A DNA stretch of 64,000 nucleotides from Lichenostomus cassidix (lineage: Eukaryota > Chordata > Aves > Passeriformes > Meliphagidae), in assembly GCA_008360975.2 (NCBI GenBank), contig CM039182.1:89177405-89241404 (forward strand). The letters are read 5' to 3'. The notes under the pieces were generated by a model. That model searched no databases. It was not told where the DNA came from and saw only the letters and a list, made by a program, of their open reading frames with translations. Positions 24,160 to 35,965 of this stretch are shown here, piece by piece. The position numbers and the translations under genes were made by a program. Position 1 is the first letter of the stretch. The number at the start of each line of letters is the position of its first letter.

Positions 24160-26060
24160 AGAGTGATGGATTTTATCCTGTCCCCTCAGTAAGTTCTTCC
24201 ACCTTGAACTGGTTTTGTCTTTGCTCCTGCCCTCCTCTCAGCAGTCGGGCCAATAGATATATAAAGAAAGTGAGGTAATCCAATCCATTTCCTTGATCTC
24301 AGGTTGGTGTTGAAAATGTCTGCCCAATCTGCTTTTAAAAACCAAGATTTCTAATGTCTCTCTGGGAAATTGATTACTGCTTTTATCTTGTCTTCTCACT
24401 CAGAAGTTTTATTCCTCATCTGGAGCTTAATTTCATCTCCCAGTTAAAAGCCTTCATTTCTTCCCTACCCACACTTAAAGAGCAACTTATGTCCTCTTTT
24501 ATACCACTTTTGCACATTAGATACTTACTACTCTGTATATCCTCTCCAAACTAGACTAGCCCTATGTTTCAAATGTTCTTTGCGAGTACTTTCTCTCAGA
24601 CATGTTACTGTTCTTCATTGCCTTCTACATATGAACCTTGTGTGGTCAATTCCGCTTACTGGGACCAGGACCCCACACAGGCTGAGGTCTTACATATTCT
24701 GGGATAGGACACGTATTTACCTTTCCTACAGTGCTGCTTGCCTATTGGAAATTGACAATATCTGACTTCTGATTCACTAATGAAAGTACAATTGCCCAAA
24801 ATATTTCAGCACACTCTGGCCTCTGGTTTGTTGCTTTAAAAGTGTTTGCATTTTACTGACATGAAAACATTCTATTTCCACACACAAAGGCTCCCCATCT
24901 TGTAGAAGAAAATTAGACGTTTGACTAATTTGTTGGCTCTTGTTTGTGTCCATATTATCTTCCATCTTTCTACAAATTTTGTAATTAATTTATGTCAATG
25001 AAGTTGAGCCAACTTCTTGTAAGTCCTATTTTTCTCCTGTTCTTTTAAAAGTGGGTATTATTTTCACTGTATTAGTCTTCTGGAACTTCACTCACTGTCA
25101 CAAATTTTCCAGAAGGTCTTCTAATGCCTCTGACATTAGTGAAATTATTTTTTTTACGTGCCTTGGAGTGGAAATGGGCATGTGCAGATGACTTACAAGC
25201 CTATAAATATTTTTAGCAATCTCAGGCTTGTTTTTATCCTTCTATAACTTGACTCATCCTTTTGTCATGAGCATTAACTGCATTGCCTGTTTGACTGAAT
25301 TGACCTTTTCATGAAGACTCAAGCAAAAAAGACATTAGGTTTACTTTCAGTTTCTTGATATCATATGTTGATAGCTTCCTGCACCCCTGGGAGGTGGCCA
25401 GCCCTTTTACTGGTGTTCTTGCTATTCATGTCTCTTGCCAGCAGTGATTACTCTGAGTTTTGGCTCTTCTATTATTTTCCTCATGCTCCAACTATTCTTT
25501 TAAGATCCTTCATAAATCACATAATTTCTACATCTCTGTTGTTCTTTCTTAAATTTTAAGTGATTGAAAAGCTCATTATGACAAATTTCACTTTCTATCT
25601 TTCATCTGCCACTGTAATTTACACGTGTGCCCTTGATATAAATTTTAAAACAATAGCTAAATTTTCAGAACCCAGTTTTTTACCTCATCAGGTTTATTTT
25701 CCATAAAAGTATACTTACAAAGCTTTGAGTTTATTGGAGTCTGCTTTTCACACATTTTTTTGGTCTTAATATTCTGTTTTCACTCCCTTTCTTCCTAAGT
25801 AATGAATGTTGTCATGTTGTTGGCAGTCCATCAGAGTTGCCTTTCATCCTCCAATTTTCATCCAGTTGTGTCCTGTTTGTCAGAAGTGAATCTAGAAAGT
25901 CATCTTCCCCTGCTTCTTGTTCTCTTCACTGTTTGTGTTCCAAAAATCTCAGACATTTAGCGCTTGCTTTCTTCCTTTCTCAGCAGTTCTCTGAGTAAAG
26001 CTTCTGTCACTCTCAAATTTTTGTGTGATTCTGCTAATTTTTAAAAATAAACAGAGTGGC
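24160..26060 (-). mobile_element. Ancient CR1/L3-like LINE, 3' portion, heavily decayed
   Basis: The plus strand is T/C-rich and follows the antisense text of old amniote CR1 elements in order. Examples are GTATTAGTCTTCTGGAACTT (about 25070), TGAAGACTCAAGCAAAAAAG (25311 on), TTCTTGCTATTCATGTCTCT, TTTTGGCTCTTCTATTATTT with CCTCATGCTCC, and AGAAGTGAATCTAGAAAGTC with ATCTTCCCCTGC (25880 on). The order agrees with one minus-strand element whose 3' end lies near 24160-24300. No open reading frame remains. Divergence is much greater than in the avian CR1 tails elsewhere in the window, so the insertion is probably older than birds. Confidence 0.5.
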
Positions 26061-28151
26061 TCAATTAGTTAATTTTCTTAAGGGGTTGAAAATGAGAACA
26101 TCTAGTAAACAAAGTCTTGGGACTACAATTTTCCATCTTATGAGAGGCCTGTGTTTCCTTTACAGCCAAAAGTGCTTGTCAGAAATGGCATTTGACAGCT
26201 TCTATCACCCTCTCTCCCCTCCACACATTGATTTTCACCTTGTACAGTACTTTAGCTTCAATTAGGCACAAGGTGTTATGCCTGAGACCACTTAGATACC
26301 CATCAGAAAGGCTACAACCAACCACGGCTGCTGCAGAGACCAAGGACAGAAAAACTGATTTGGCTGTCAGACATGCTGAAAAGGTTTTTGTGGTAGCTGC
26401 AGGCTAAAAACATGAACTATAAGCAATGTAATTATGAAGTAGATGAAAACAAACTCCATGGTTACCCAGCTCCCTCATTATGATCAGATCACTTGGCACA
26501 TCACTGCAGAGAACTTTGCTTTGGAAAAACATTACATTTTTCATAAGCAGTTCAATAAAAGAAACTATTTTATGGGTCCAAGAGACGGTTGAGGGGTTCA
26601 GAAGGAAATAATTTGCTTTTATTTTGCTTTAGAAATTAATTCCAATTTTTATAGCAATTTACAACAAATTCCTGCACATTAAATACAAAGCACTAAAGCA
26701 AAAGTTACAAACAGTATGTATTAGTATTTTTGGAATGAAAATTAAAACGTGCTGCCACTTCTGCAGTCCAAGTCATTATGTTTTATGGCTTAGGTTAACA
26801 TTGTGCTATAAAATAGAGTAAATAACTGTTAAAAGCAGTCATTTGCTCAGAATTATTACGAGTTTCATTTTGGGAATGATTCAACCTACCATTATTTTTT
26901 TTTTCCTGTATACATGGCAAATTTTTGAATTTTACTGCTCAGGTCTTAATTCTTTTCTGTCATACTGAGCTGAGATACCATGTTAAGAAGTCAACTTTAA
27001 ATAAACCAACAACTACTGTGTTTGATGTCACTGCTTCATTTGTAGAAAACTGTATGTGGTAAAGATATATTCCTATTTTTAAACTATCACCTCATATGGG
27101 AAAGCTATGTTTGTTCAGAAATTATTCTTAGCAAAAGAGGCTGACAGGGTCTTTTTTTCTAACCAATCAATGTTATGTAGTAGGAGTCTCAGCATGAGAT
27201 AATAGCTCCAACTTCTTGCTAAAATCTCTTTTAAGTCCAGTCTTTCACATCTTCTATTAGTAATCAAGTACAAAAAAACCAGCAGTTTACGAGCCATATT
27301 AAGGTTCTGGAATGTTTTGAATATATATAACCAGTCTGTTAAACAAAGGAATTAATTAATAGGACTATAGTTGTCCTGTGCTAGTCCAGGGGTCTGTGGG
27401 TTTCTTCTTTTGGTCCAATACCATACTGTAAGATAGTGAAAACTTGCTTGTTCTGTCTCTGTATTCTCCTTAAATACGTGCTGTTTTGATTTTCATTTGC
27501 TATTATATTACCTCTATGTTAGGGTATTTCATTATCCCTCCAGGTCCTCTAACACTTCATTAAGAATTTTAAGCTATCCAGCATCATTGTACTGTATTTT
27601 TCTGGCTGCTGGTTCAAAGAGGTTAAACATATATTTTTCTATGTATTTCATCATTCCAAGGAGTCTGCATGACCCTTTCATAATTGCTGGAGGACAGATT
27701 TGGGGGTTGGCTCAGCTTATGTTGTGAACTGCGTATACAGTTTATTCACTTCTCTTTCTGAAATGTTACTTCTATTACTCACACTTCTTGACTGCTGTTG
27801 CTCTTTGCAAAGCTGTGTTAAACCACCAGTCACAGCCTTCTACCACTTTTCTCAAATCAAGATGTCATTTCTTTAGACCTTAATGTAAGTTCTAGAGCAG
27901 CAAATGTTGTATTTTCCTGTGAAATGTCATTGATGTTGTATATAAATAAATTTAAAGAAATGGTGTTTTTCACATCAATGTTGAACAGATGGCCCATTTT
28001 TTAAGCCCTCCACTTGAACGTCCCCTATTGTTCAAACTTAGAAAAGTGATATCAATCCTTTCTCCCCAAATTTCCCTTTTCCTTCCTGCTTTAGGGCAAT
28101 GACATAAATTTATTTTCTTTAATTCAGGTCTATGTATAAATATGAGATCTG
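26061..28151. other. Unassigned noncoding sequence, T/C-skewed in part
   Basis: Bases 26060-27350 look unique. From about 27360 onward the plus strand is again T/C-rich with wording reminiscent of antisense LINE sequence (CATTAAGAATTTTAAGCTAT with CCAGCATC near 27560). This may be a further piece of the old CR1/L3-like element, but the match is too weak to call. Confidence 0.3.
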
Positions 28152-28170
28152 TTTTTTTTTTTTTTTTTTT
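28152..28170. repeat. Poly(T) tract, 19 T
   Basis: The longest uninterrupted homopolymer in the window, likely length-polymorphic. It could be a minus-strand poly(A) tail, but no retrogene body was recognised on its left side. Confidence 0.9.
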
Positions 28171-29425
28171 CACCTACTATGACCAGTTATATATTTATTC
28201 CCTTTGTTTCTCTCCTCATGCAATAATTTCCAGAGCTGTGCACCTAGTAAACTTGATTTGCACCCTCTAGCATAGGGTGGAATGGTTTTTCCTGTGAGAT
28301 GCTTGCATCTTGGGACAAGTGGTCTAACTTCATTATTCCTTGAAGCACGACATTAAAATCTTCTCCAGTTGCTATGATCTAGCTCTACAGGACTTGAGAT
28401 GTTTCACAAACTAATGTTCTTCCCTTGACACCCTGGCAAACTGTAATCAATTCTATTCATCCAAATGCTTTACGTATTCTCTTTGTGCAACAAGTTCTTC
28501 ACTGCAGGTACTTTGTTTCATAAACATATGTTCCAAATACATGTGTACTCCTGCTTGTGGCTTTTCAATTAACAATTGTTTATATTGTGGTTTCTTTTGC
28601 TATGTTGGCTGCTGAACTGTCCTATTAAACACTGATAAGTGCTCCAGTTGCTTTGAGGCAGAGTGCAGATGGCATCCTTGTGAAGGAACTGTCCTACTAT
28701 ATATGACTACAGAACCTAGTGAACCAATGTACAAATGCATTTCAGCACTTAACATTTCTAAATGCAGGCAAATGATTTTGCTATATGTTTCATGGGACTT
28801 CAAAATTTGCTTTTCTAACCAATTTTTTGCTTACTAAGCCAGGTCATGCTTGTTTTGTCCCAGAGTTTTATTTTCTTTATGAATTTTGCATTAAGAATTG
28901 CAGAGTATTTCTCTAAATAGTGAAAATTTTTATCCGTAACACCAGATTAGCTGGTGATGTTATACTTATATACATGCATAATGTAGATAAATACATAAAA
29001 AACTCTCAGTGGTGGAGGAAGTTTTCCATTTCATAGACAAGAGCTTGATCCAGTGATCTGCTATGCAAAAACTGTCTGGGTGACAAATCTGTGATATAGG
29101 CTTCCACGGGGGAAGCTGAGTTTTAGACAAATCTTTCTTCTGTTAGTTCTTATTAGATAGCTTAAATACATTTGTGCTCAACATGCTGTTTACTATGAAT
29201 CCAAATCCACTAACTTCATTTTGCCTAATTAGTTTATATGTTTAGTATTTTCAACTACTATATTTGGCCTTGTAAATTCCAGTCCTGGAGTTGGGTGCCA
29301 ATATTTAAAAGCTGTAGAGTTGAACTATGCAAAAGACATCGTTTTTATGATTTCAGACCTTCACCTTTGAGGTCTTAATGACTTTCTGGCTTAGACAGCT
29401 TTTGTTTCCTATTTTGGTGCATTGG
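28171..29425. other. Unique or very old noncoding sequence
   Basis: No gene was recognised. It is T/C-skewed to about 28620, possibly a continuation of the decayed LINE-like stretch, then ordinary AT-rich DNA up to the LTR fragment. Confidence 0.4.
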
Positions 29426-29726
29426 TGTGTTGGGTCTGGCTGAGCTGGAGTTCACTAGCCCACAGCAGCCCTGATGGTGCCACTCTTTGTGCTGGTGGCT
29501 GGAAAGGTGTTGCTAACACAGCAGTGCTTTGAGTCCTGCTGAGCAGGGCTGGCACAGCAACAACACTCTCTCCCTGACATTCCCCCTCCATCTGAAGGCT
29601 GATCCTGGGAGGGGAATACAGCTAGGCTAGCTGATCCAAACTAACCAAATGGATATTCTATACCATATGGCATCAGCTCAGATATGAAAGCTAAGGGAGG
29701 GAGGAGGAAGAAAAAGGGACATTCAC
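29426..29726 (+). mobile_element. ERVL-type LTR fragment, 3' truncated
   Basis: Same family as the LTR at 11579-12112. It starts with TGTGTTGGGTCTGGCTGAGC and continues with GGAAAGGTGTTGCTAACACA, GTCCTGCTGAGCAGGGCTGG, AACTAACCAAATGGATATTC, TACCATATGGCATCAGCTCA and GGAGGAGGAAGAAAAAGGGA. Similarity stops after ACATTCA, just past the TATA position. Only U3 is present, and the R/U5 part with AATAAA is missing. The TATA position reads GATATGAAAG, so the promoter is probably dead. Confidence 0.75.
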
Positions 29727-29894
29727 ATACTACCATTTTCTTCCAGGCACAAAAAATGCCTGTCATATTATGTGGAAATCCCACAAAAGGACCTCTGAAT
29801 TTTTACTTGTTGTTAACAATATGTTAACAATACACACATATGTTAACAATAAATATTTAGGTAAGAATATACTAGGAAAAATGAGTTTTGCATC
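29727..29894. other. Short unassigned spacer with a repeated 11-mer
   Basis: TGTTAACAATA occurs three times (29811-29821, 29822-29832, 29840-29850). The first two copies are directly tandem. Confidence 0.7.
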
Positions 29895-29996
29895 TTCTTG
29901 ATGTCCCTGCTCATTGCAAAGAGTCTAACTGAGTGGTCTGAGACTGAAGGTTCAAACTTTAGAGGTCCCTTCCAACCCAATATATTCCATGATTAA
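29895..29996 (+). mobile_element. CR1 LINE 3' tail
   Basis: TCTTGATGTCCCTGCTCATT, then TTTAGAGGTCCCTTCCAACC and CAATATATTCCATGATT match the last hundred bases of avian CR1 (gatgtccctgcccatgg ... aggtcccttccaaccc ... attctatgatt). This is a typical strongly 5'-truncated copy. It lies 170 bases after the truncated LTR, in the same orientation. Confidence 0.75.
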
Positions 29997-32389
29997 TAGT
30001 GTAATATCAGAAGTTTCAACATTATTCAAAGGTGAATTCAGCCATGAGCAAAGGGTATATTAACATATGATGCATAGCTTTAAAGTATCACTTTAGTTCT
30101 CAAAAGAGGTATAATTGACCTGCAGGTGCTACATAGGAACTTACATGGGGCTAATTCTTAATTAGTGAATAAATTGTTAACAGTAGGATTTTCTTGGCAA
30201 AGCTCAGACTTTAATTTTTCTGGACCAAGTTGCAATATCTCTGAAAGAAGAACTTGATTATGGCCTCAAAAAATAGATACATACAGGCACAACTACAGAG
30301 TTATGAATACACAGATAGCACTAGAATTTAAGGTCAGAAGAAAATATTTATCTAAATTTCATTAAAATTAAGATTCAAGAACTTTGTTTACCTCCAAAAA
30401 ACTCCCAATACCTACCTTCTAGAGCTACTTTGTATGCCAGCTTATGAAGAACAGAGAATACTAGAGAAACAAAGGAAGCATCTGAAAACTTTTTGTCCTA
30501 GACCCAAAATAGAATTCAGGTATCTAATTAGAGAAGAGCTAAATCAGAATTTAGAATTCTAATTCTAAATTTAAGTTCAGCTATGCTGAAAAGCCTCTTC
30601 AATATTCACTGAACCCTAGAACCACCCAAGTTATAGAAGACATTCAGATTTTGATACTACTTTGTCACATAACTTCAGTGCTGCTTCTCTTGTTCTGCCC
30701 AGAGCCTTCTTTATGGTGGTGGGTAAGGGAAGTGCCCAGAGAGGAAGCAATGTTGTGAAGAACTACTTCCTTCTTCTTCATGCTGTTAATATGATTATAG
30801 AAAGATGTGGAGTTAAATCAGCTAATATTTTACATAAATTCACAGCTTAATCGGTTCTTTTTATGTTTATTTAAAATTTCCATTTAAGTTCTCATCCTGT
30901 TATTTTTTTTTCCTCACACTTGTAACAGCAGCTGTGCAGCTACTGTGGATTTCTGTGGTTTTTATAAAGCTTTGTTCTGTCTTTATGTATTTCCCCCACT
31001 TATAGACCAGTAGTATGGCATTATATTCTATGCTCTTTGAACTAGCCTCTACCATACGATGATTTAAAGCCTTGTTTCAGCTCTTCAGTGTTCAAAGTGA
31101 ATAAGTGTTCTCTTTTGTACCCAGAAGACAAATGAATGCCAACAACCTGTAACTGCCTCTGATGCTTGACCTCTGTATTGAAAGTTTGTTGTGTCACTCT
31201 GAAGAAATATAAACATGGAGAGATCATCTCAGTTGCCTCTTAGCCCAAATGCATGCCTTAAACTGAAAACATCTCTCTGACAAGGAACTAAATTTATGTA
31301 ACTGCATGAATTGCGTTGAAATGTTGCTACTGCAGGTTTTCATTCAGAGCTTCACCAACAGAAATATGATGATATCATACAAGCCTAAGGGGGGAAGGGG
31401 ATTTGGTTTTTCTTGCAGCCTGAATACTTAGTCATTAGCACTTTCTACAGGCAAATAAACAAAACAGGGTAATCAGTTCCTCACTGCTCTGTAAAATCAA
31501 AGACTTTTATCTGTTTTGTTCAGAAGCATGATTTTGTGAAATCTGTGTTGGTTTCATAAATTAAGAGATTTGTGAATGGGTGACACTTTAAGAGTCCCTT
31601 TTATTTTCCTCTGCTGCCACAATAGAAATGAGTGGCAGAAAATTGTCCATTATTCTCTGTTTTTCCTGTCTATGTCATGAGGAAGAAAGTATAGGGCATG
31701 AAAGAAAAACTGTCTCTTTTCTCTCTGTCAGCCGTGGGAGAGAGGATGTCAGCTATGGAGCCTGGAAGGACTTTTTTCTTTAAACACACTTGTAAAAGTG
31801 AGCTTGCTCTGACCCTTGAGGTGTTAAAAAAATATTTGTACCATTGCTTTTGCCCACATATTTTGTTTTCTAAAGAACTTCCAGGTGAGCTGACCATATT
31901 TTTTTAAGGTATATTTCAATATTGTATTCATTGTTACTGCAGACAGAGATGCATGAGTTCACCAACAGTGGTTAGGACTTATTCATGAGCACTTCCCATG
32001 TCCAGCAAATAAAGCACAAGAACAGATAACCCCTTAAGACAGGATTTTTCATGGAAAAAACTAATATGTCATCTTTCATAAACAGCAGGCTTAACATTTA
32101 GAGATTCAGTCTTGTCAGACTGTGAAACTGTACAGAGTTCACACGGGGAGGGGAATGTGGAATGAATATGTCCCAGTAAATCCCTACAGGGTCTTTAAGG
32201 AACATATACAGATATAAAGGTTTGCTCTGCTCTGTGAAGGTGTTGAAATTTTTATAACCCCTGCCTCATGTTACCTGATCACAAGAAAATGATTGATAGG
32301 GCATAGGAAACCAATGTTTTGAGCAGAAATAAACAAATCAAAAGTGCACATACTAGAAAAGTTTCAGATTCCACACAAATGTGAAAAAC
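29997..32389. other. Unique AT-rich noncoding sequence
   Basis: No gene or recognised element family. A 10-base perfect hairpin lies at 30548-30571. Confidence 0.5.
30548..30571. repeat. Short perfect inverted repeat (10-bp stem, 4-base loop)
   Basis: AATTTAGAAT at 30548-30557 and ATTCTAAATT at 30562-30571 are perfect complements around TCTA. AT-only stems of this size arise by chance, and no function is implied. Confidence 0.7.
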
Positions 32390-32945
32390 ATCCTACTGAG
32401 TGAGGCCAGTTTCCTACAGCACACCCTCTCTCTAACACTGGCAGTAGGGGATGATATTTAGTTAGAACATGTGAATTTGGCCACCAGCATTTTTCCTCTC
32501 CTGGGATTCACAGCCATTGAGTATGTGATATATAACGGTATGGGACAGAGTTTATAACCCTGCATATACTCTCTAGTATCTTAGTCTGATCTCTTTTTGA
32601 AACACTGCTGCTATCTGTCTCCACAGTCTTCTGTGACAACACATTTTAAAAGTTCATTACATATTTAATAAAAATAAGTATAATTTTTTCCATCTATTTT
32701 ATATGATCTTTTAGGAGATTCAGAATTTTGAAATTCCAGTTTTTAGGAATTTTCTATGTAACAATTCTCAGTGAATTTACTCCACCATCTTCATTATTAT
32801 ATAAACCTCCATTGTATTTACCTTTATCCTTGTCTCCAAAAGTCTTATTTTATTTTCTCTCTCAAGGTAACTGCTTTATTCCTGTAGCCAGTTCTGTTGC
32901 CTATTCTTGTACCTTTTCTGACTTCAACTTGCCTTTCAGTGAATG
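32390..32945 (-). mobile_element. Ancient CR1-type LINE 3' end, minus strand
   Basis: The plus strand follows the antisense 3' part of old amniote (turtle/crocodile-type) CR1 closely in order. It reads CCTACTGAGTGAGGCCAGTT near the 3' end, AACACTGGCAGTAGGGGATG, CTATCTGTCTCCACAGTCTT with CTGTGACAAC, TTACTCCACCATCTTCATTA, TATAAACCTCCATTGTATTT, CCTTGTCTCCAAAAGTCTTA, and CTATTCTTGTACCTTTTCTG. About ten ordered matches across 550 bases make chance unlikely. The copy is strongly diverged, 5' truncated and noncoding. It probably inserted before birds arose and belongs to the same group as the longer copy at 24160-26060. Confidence 0.7.
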
Positions 32946-34243
32946 TTGAATGTCAGTCAGGGAGTTCTGGTACTAAGCATCTGAAATGATCACTGAAGAA
33001 CTAATGAATTGAAGCCTCATTCTGTTGATCCCTTAGCCCTGTAATATTCCTCTTCCCATCAGGAATCACAGCATAACCTGCACATTTGCTGCCTTGCCAA
33101 ATGTTAATATCATTTAGTGAGTGCATGCTTGTGTGGGTATCAGGAATAAGCAAAGCTTATTAAAAAATTCACTGTCACTAAAAGTCCAGCTCAACACTAT
33201 TTCCTGGAAAATATTCCTTCAATATTTAGTCTTTTTATGTCAGTTATTTTGTTTGCTTTCTGCAAATAGTTTTAGTAGAGAGATTTATTACAGAAATGTT
33301 CAATGTTATATAAAATTTACAAGCAAATATTGAAGAGTATTATTGTAAAAGAATTTTAAAATTCACATGCATGAATATTTGGAAACTTAAGCTGAAATTT
33401 TGCACAGTTGACCTAGAGCAACAATAAATTCAGTGAAATATTGTGCCCTATAATTTCTTATTATTGCAGATTTCCAAATAATTCTTTTACAACTAGATAC
33501 AGCCATGAATTAATTACATGAATAATTAATTGATTAATTTAAAATAAATAAATCTAGGAAAATTATCAACTGTTCAAAGACAATTTATCTTATAATTTAT
33601 TTACTATATGTAATTCTCCCAACTCTACATGAACCACTGATGCTCTGAGCATCCATTACTTATATGCATTTTTGTTTTGTTTGGTGTTATTAAGATCCCT
33701 AAAGTTAGAAATGAGAAAATTTAAGGTTGTTCAGTCTAATATATCACCTGGAATTTCAGCCAGGGTGTCTGCCATCTTTCAAAAGTTCAGCTGACTAAAT
33801 TTCATCTGTGATCATCGCAAAAGCATGTCTTCATTTCTTTTTCTCTTCAGTGTCTGCCCACATCAGTTCCAGGCTATTTTACTCACTTGAATTTCGATGA
33901 ATACCACAGGAAAATTTCAGTGTTATAAAGGAAACCTTGACAGTTGATAGAGTAATAGCTGTAATTTTCAAGGATGTTAAACACACAAAGGTGCAATCAT
34001 TGTTACCTCAGAAGAAGGAAAATTTCATCCACTATTTCAGTAGGTGGTTGCACCAAAAATGTCCTCACAATTTTGCATAATGCAGCCTTTATTGATGCAT
34101 TCTTACTTATGCAGAATATATAAATTAGATTATGAATGATAGACTCTGCACAGACCCAAAATTTCTTTCTTGGTCACGTCTAATGTACGAAAAAGATCAT
34201 GACATTTGTTATGCTAAAAATTAATTACAGGTGGGCACAGCTT

Positions 34244-34276
34244 AATGAAATGAAGTGAAATGAAATCAAATTAAAT
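34244..34276. repeat. Degenerate (TGAAA)n repeat
   Basis: Successive TGAAA/TGAAG/TCAAA/TTAAA units form a decayed pentanucleotide repeat of about six units. Confidence 0.7.
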
Positions 34277-35915
34277 TATCTGGACCTCATTTTTATTCCT
34301 GCTTGGCATCTACCAGGGCACTGAGGAACTGTAGAGAAGATGCCCTCAAGACCAAGAAAATATGTTCCAGGTATGTGATTCTGCCCTGCCATCTTTGTGA
34401 TGGTTGTGAAAATTTTTTCTGGGAGACCTCCAGGGCTCCCATTCTCTTGACCTTCTGTTATAGTACCAACCCTAATTTTGTTCCTAATCATATCACAGTG
34501 CTTTTCTGATTCCCTGATACTTAATGCAGCGGATTTGGTGTCCTTGTAGGGTTACCTTAGAAATCTGAATGGTGGATCCAGCAGTGGAGAAATAGGAGAA
34601 AATATTTATGTGTGATCTAAAAGTCTTCTCCTGGTTGAGAATCTGGGTTTATCATGTGATCCTGCATATAGGTGTGTCCGTTGTTCATTACTTCATTCAG
34701 GATGAAGTCTTGACCTGCTCCCACCTCCACACAAGCTGCTTTCATTCCTGCCACTCATCCTGAGGAAGCTGCAAAAGGGTTACATCAAAACATCAGTACA
34801 GAGACCTCCAAGATTGTCTACAGTGCCATCTTTAAACATATTATCCACCCACTCTGATGCCAGACATCACCCTGCCCCTGTCTCATTTCATGTCATGTCA
34901 TGTATTTCTCTCACACTAGCAGCTCAGCCTGTGAACCTCTCCTTCTCACAGTGATTATCATCTCACACCAAAACAAAACCTCTCAAGCCTGACGCCAAGA
35001 AAATATCTGTGAATGAGAGGGTCCCTCTCACTGTAAGCTTTCAGCTCATCAGATTCTAGAACTGATCCAGGCAATCTTTCTCCAGAAAAGAGCAGTATGC
35101 TTTTCACTGGGAACTTTGCTACTAAGTCAATTACTTGGAGGTGAATTTTCTTTCATTAAAGCCATCCACAAAGGCAAAAATCTGCATTGCAAAATCATTG
35201 GTGTTGGTCTATCATTGCACATATACAAAAACAGGACAACTACAAATCATTGCCTTTGCCTCTATATATTGGCAAATTTCCATATATTTCATGATTACAC
35301 ACCAGCCAAAAGCAGTTTCAAGGTATTAGCCTAACAAGTACAGCCTGCAATAATGAGGGCTCCTTTCCCAGTTGGAATTATTAAAATATGTCTCTTAATT
35401 CTTCAGAACAAGAAATACGGGTAAATGATTTAAAAGATACTTTGAAAGTGATTTCTTTATTATTATTACCTTACCGAGTGAGGTGTCTGGATATGTGAAT
35501 TTTTCATGGTCTTCATCTGAGTCCAGAATCCAAATGTTCTGTCAAGTTTTAAAATTCAGGAAAGAGATCCATTACTGTTCTCAGTAGGTGTCACTTTTGT
35601 GTCTCTGCGCTGCATCTGTCAAGATGAAAGAGCAATCAAAAAACCATTCGGCCTCATATATGCAGTGTTTCTCCATGGTGCAAAAAAGACTCTTAGGTCA
35701 AAGTGGTAAACCAGATATTACTTATAATGGCACTTCCAAATAATATCTCTTCTGGAGAAAATTCGAACGTTACTATGCGCATGGGTCTCCAGAGAGAATG
35801 TGGTTTCAGTTTTGAAAAAGTTGACAAAAAGTATTGAATTGCAAAGGACCTAATGGAAAACCTGGAATCCATCTTATATTATTTGATTAACCCTCTGTGT
35901 TAATAGTATAATGAA

Positions 35916-35965
35916 GTAATCTGATTTTTAAATTTTATATGTAATCTGATTTATAACTTTTATAT
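35916..35965. repeat. 25-base tandem duplication
   Basis: The unit starting GTAATCTGATTT and ending TTTTATAT occurs at 35916-35940 and immediately again at 35941-35965. Two mismatches separate the copies (unit positions 13 and 17). Confidence 0.85.

Noticed and set aside
11579..29726. The two LTRs as the ends of one provirus 18 kb long
   Set aside because: The intervening 17 kb is mostly unique AT-rich DNA and other elements, the second copy is truncated, and the copies differ substantially. They are separate insertions.
35763..35775. TTCGAAC word resembling a tRNA T-loop
   Set aside because: No matching T-stem, anticodon arm or acceptor stem surrounds it, so it is not a tRNA or tRNA-SINE.
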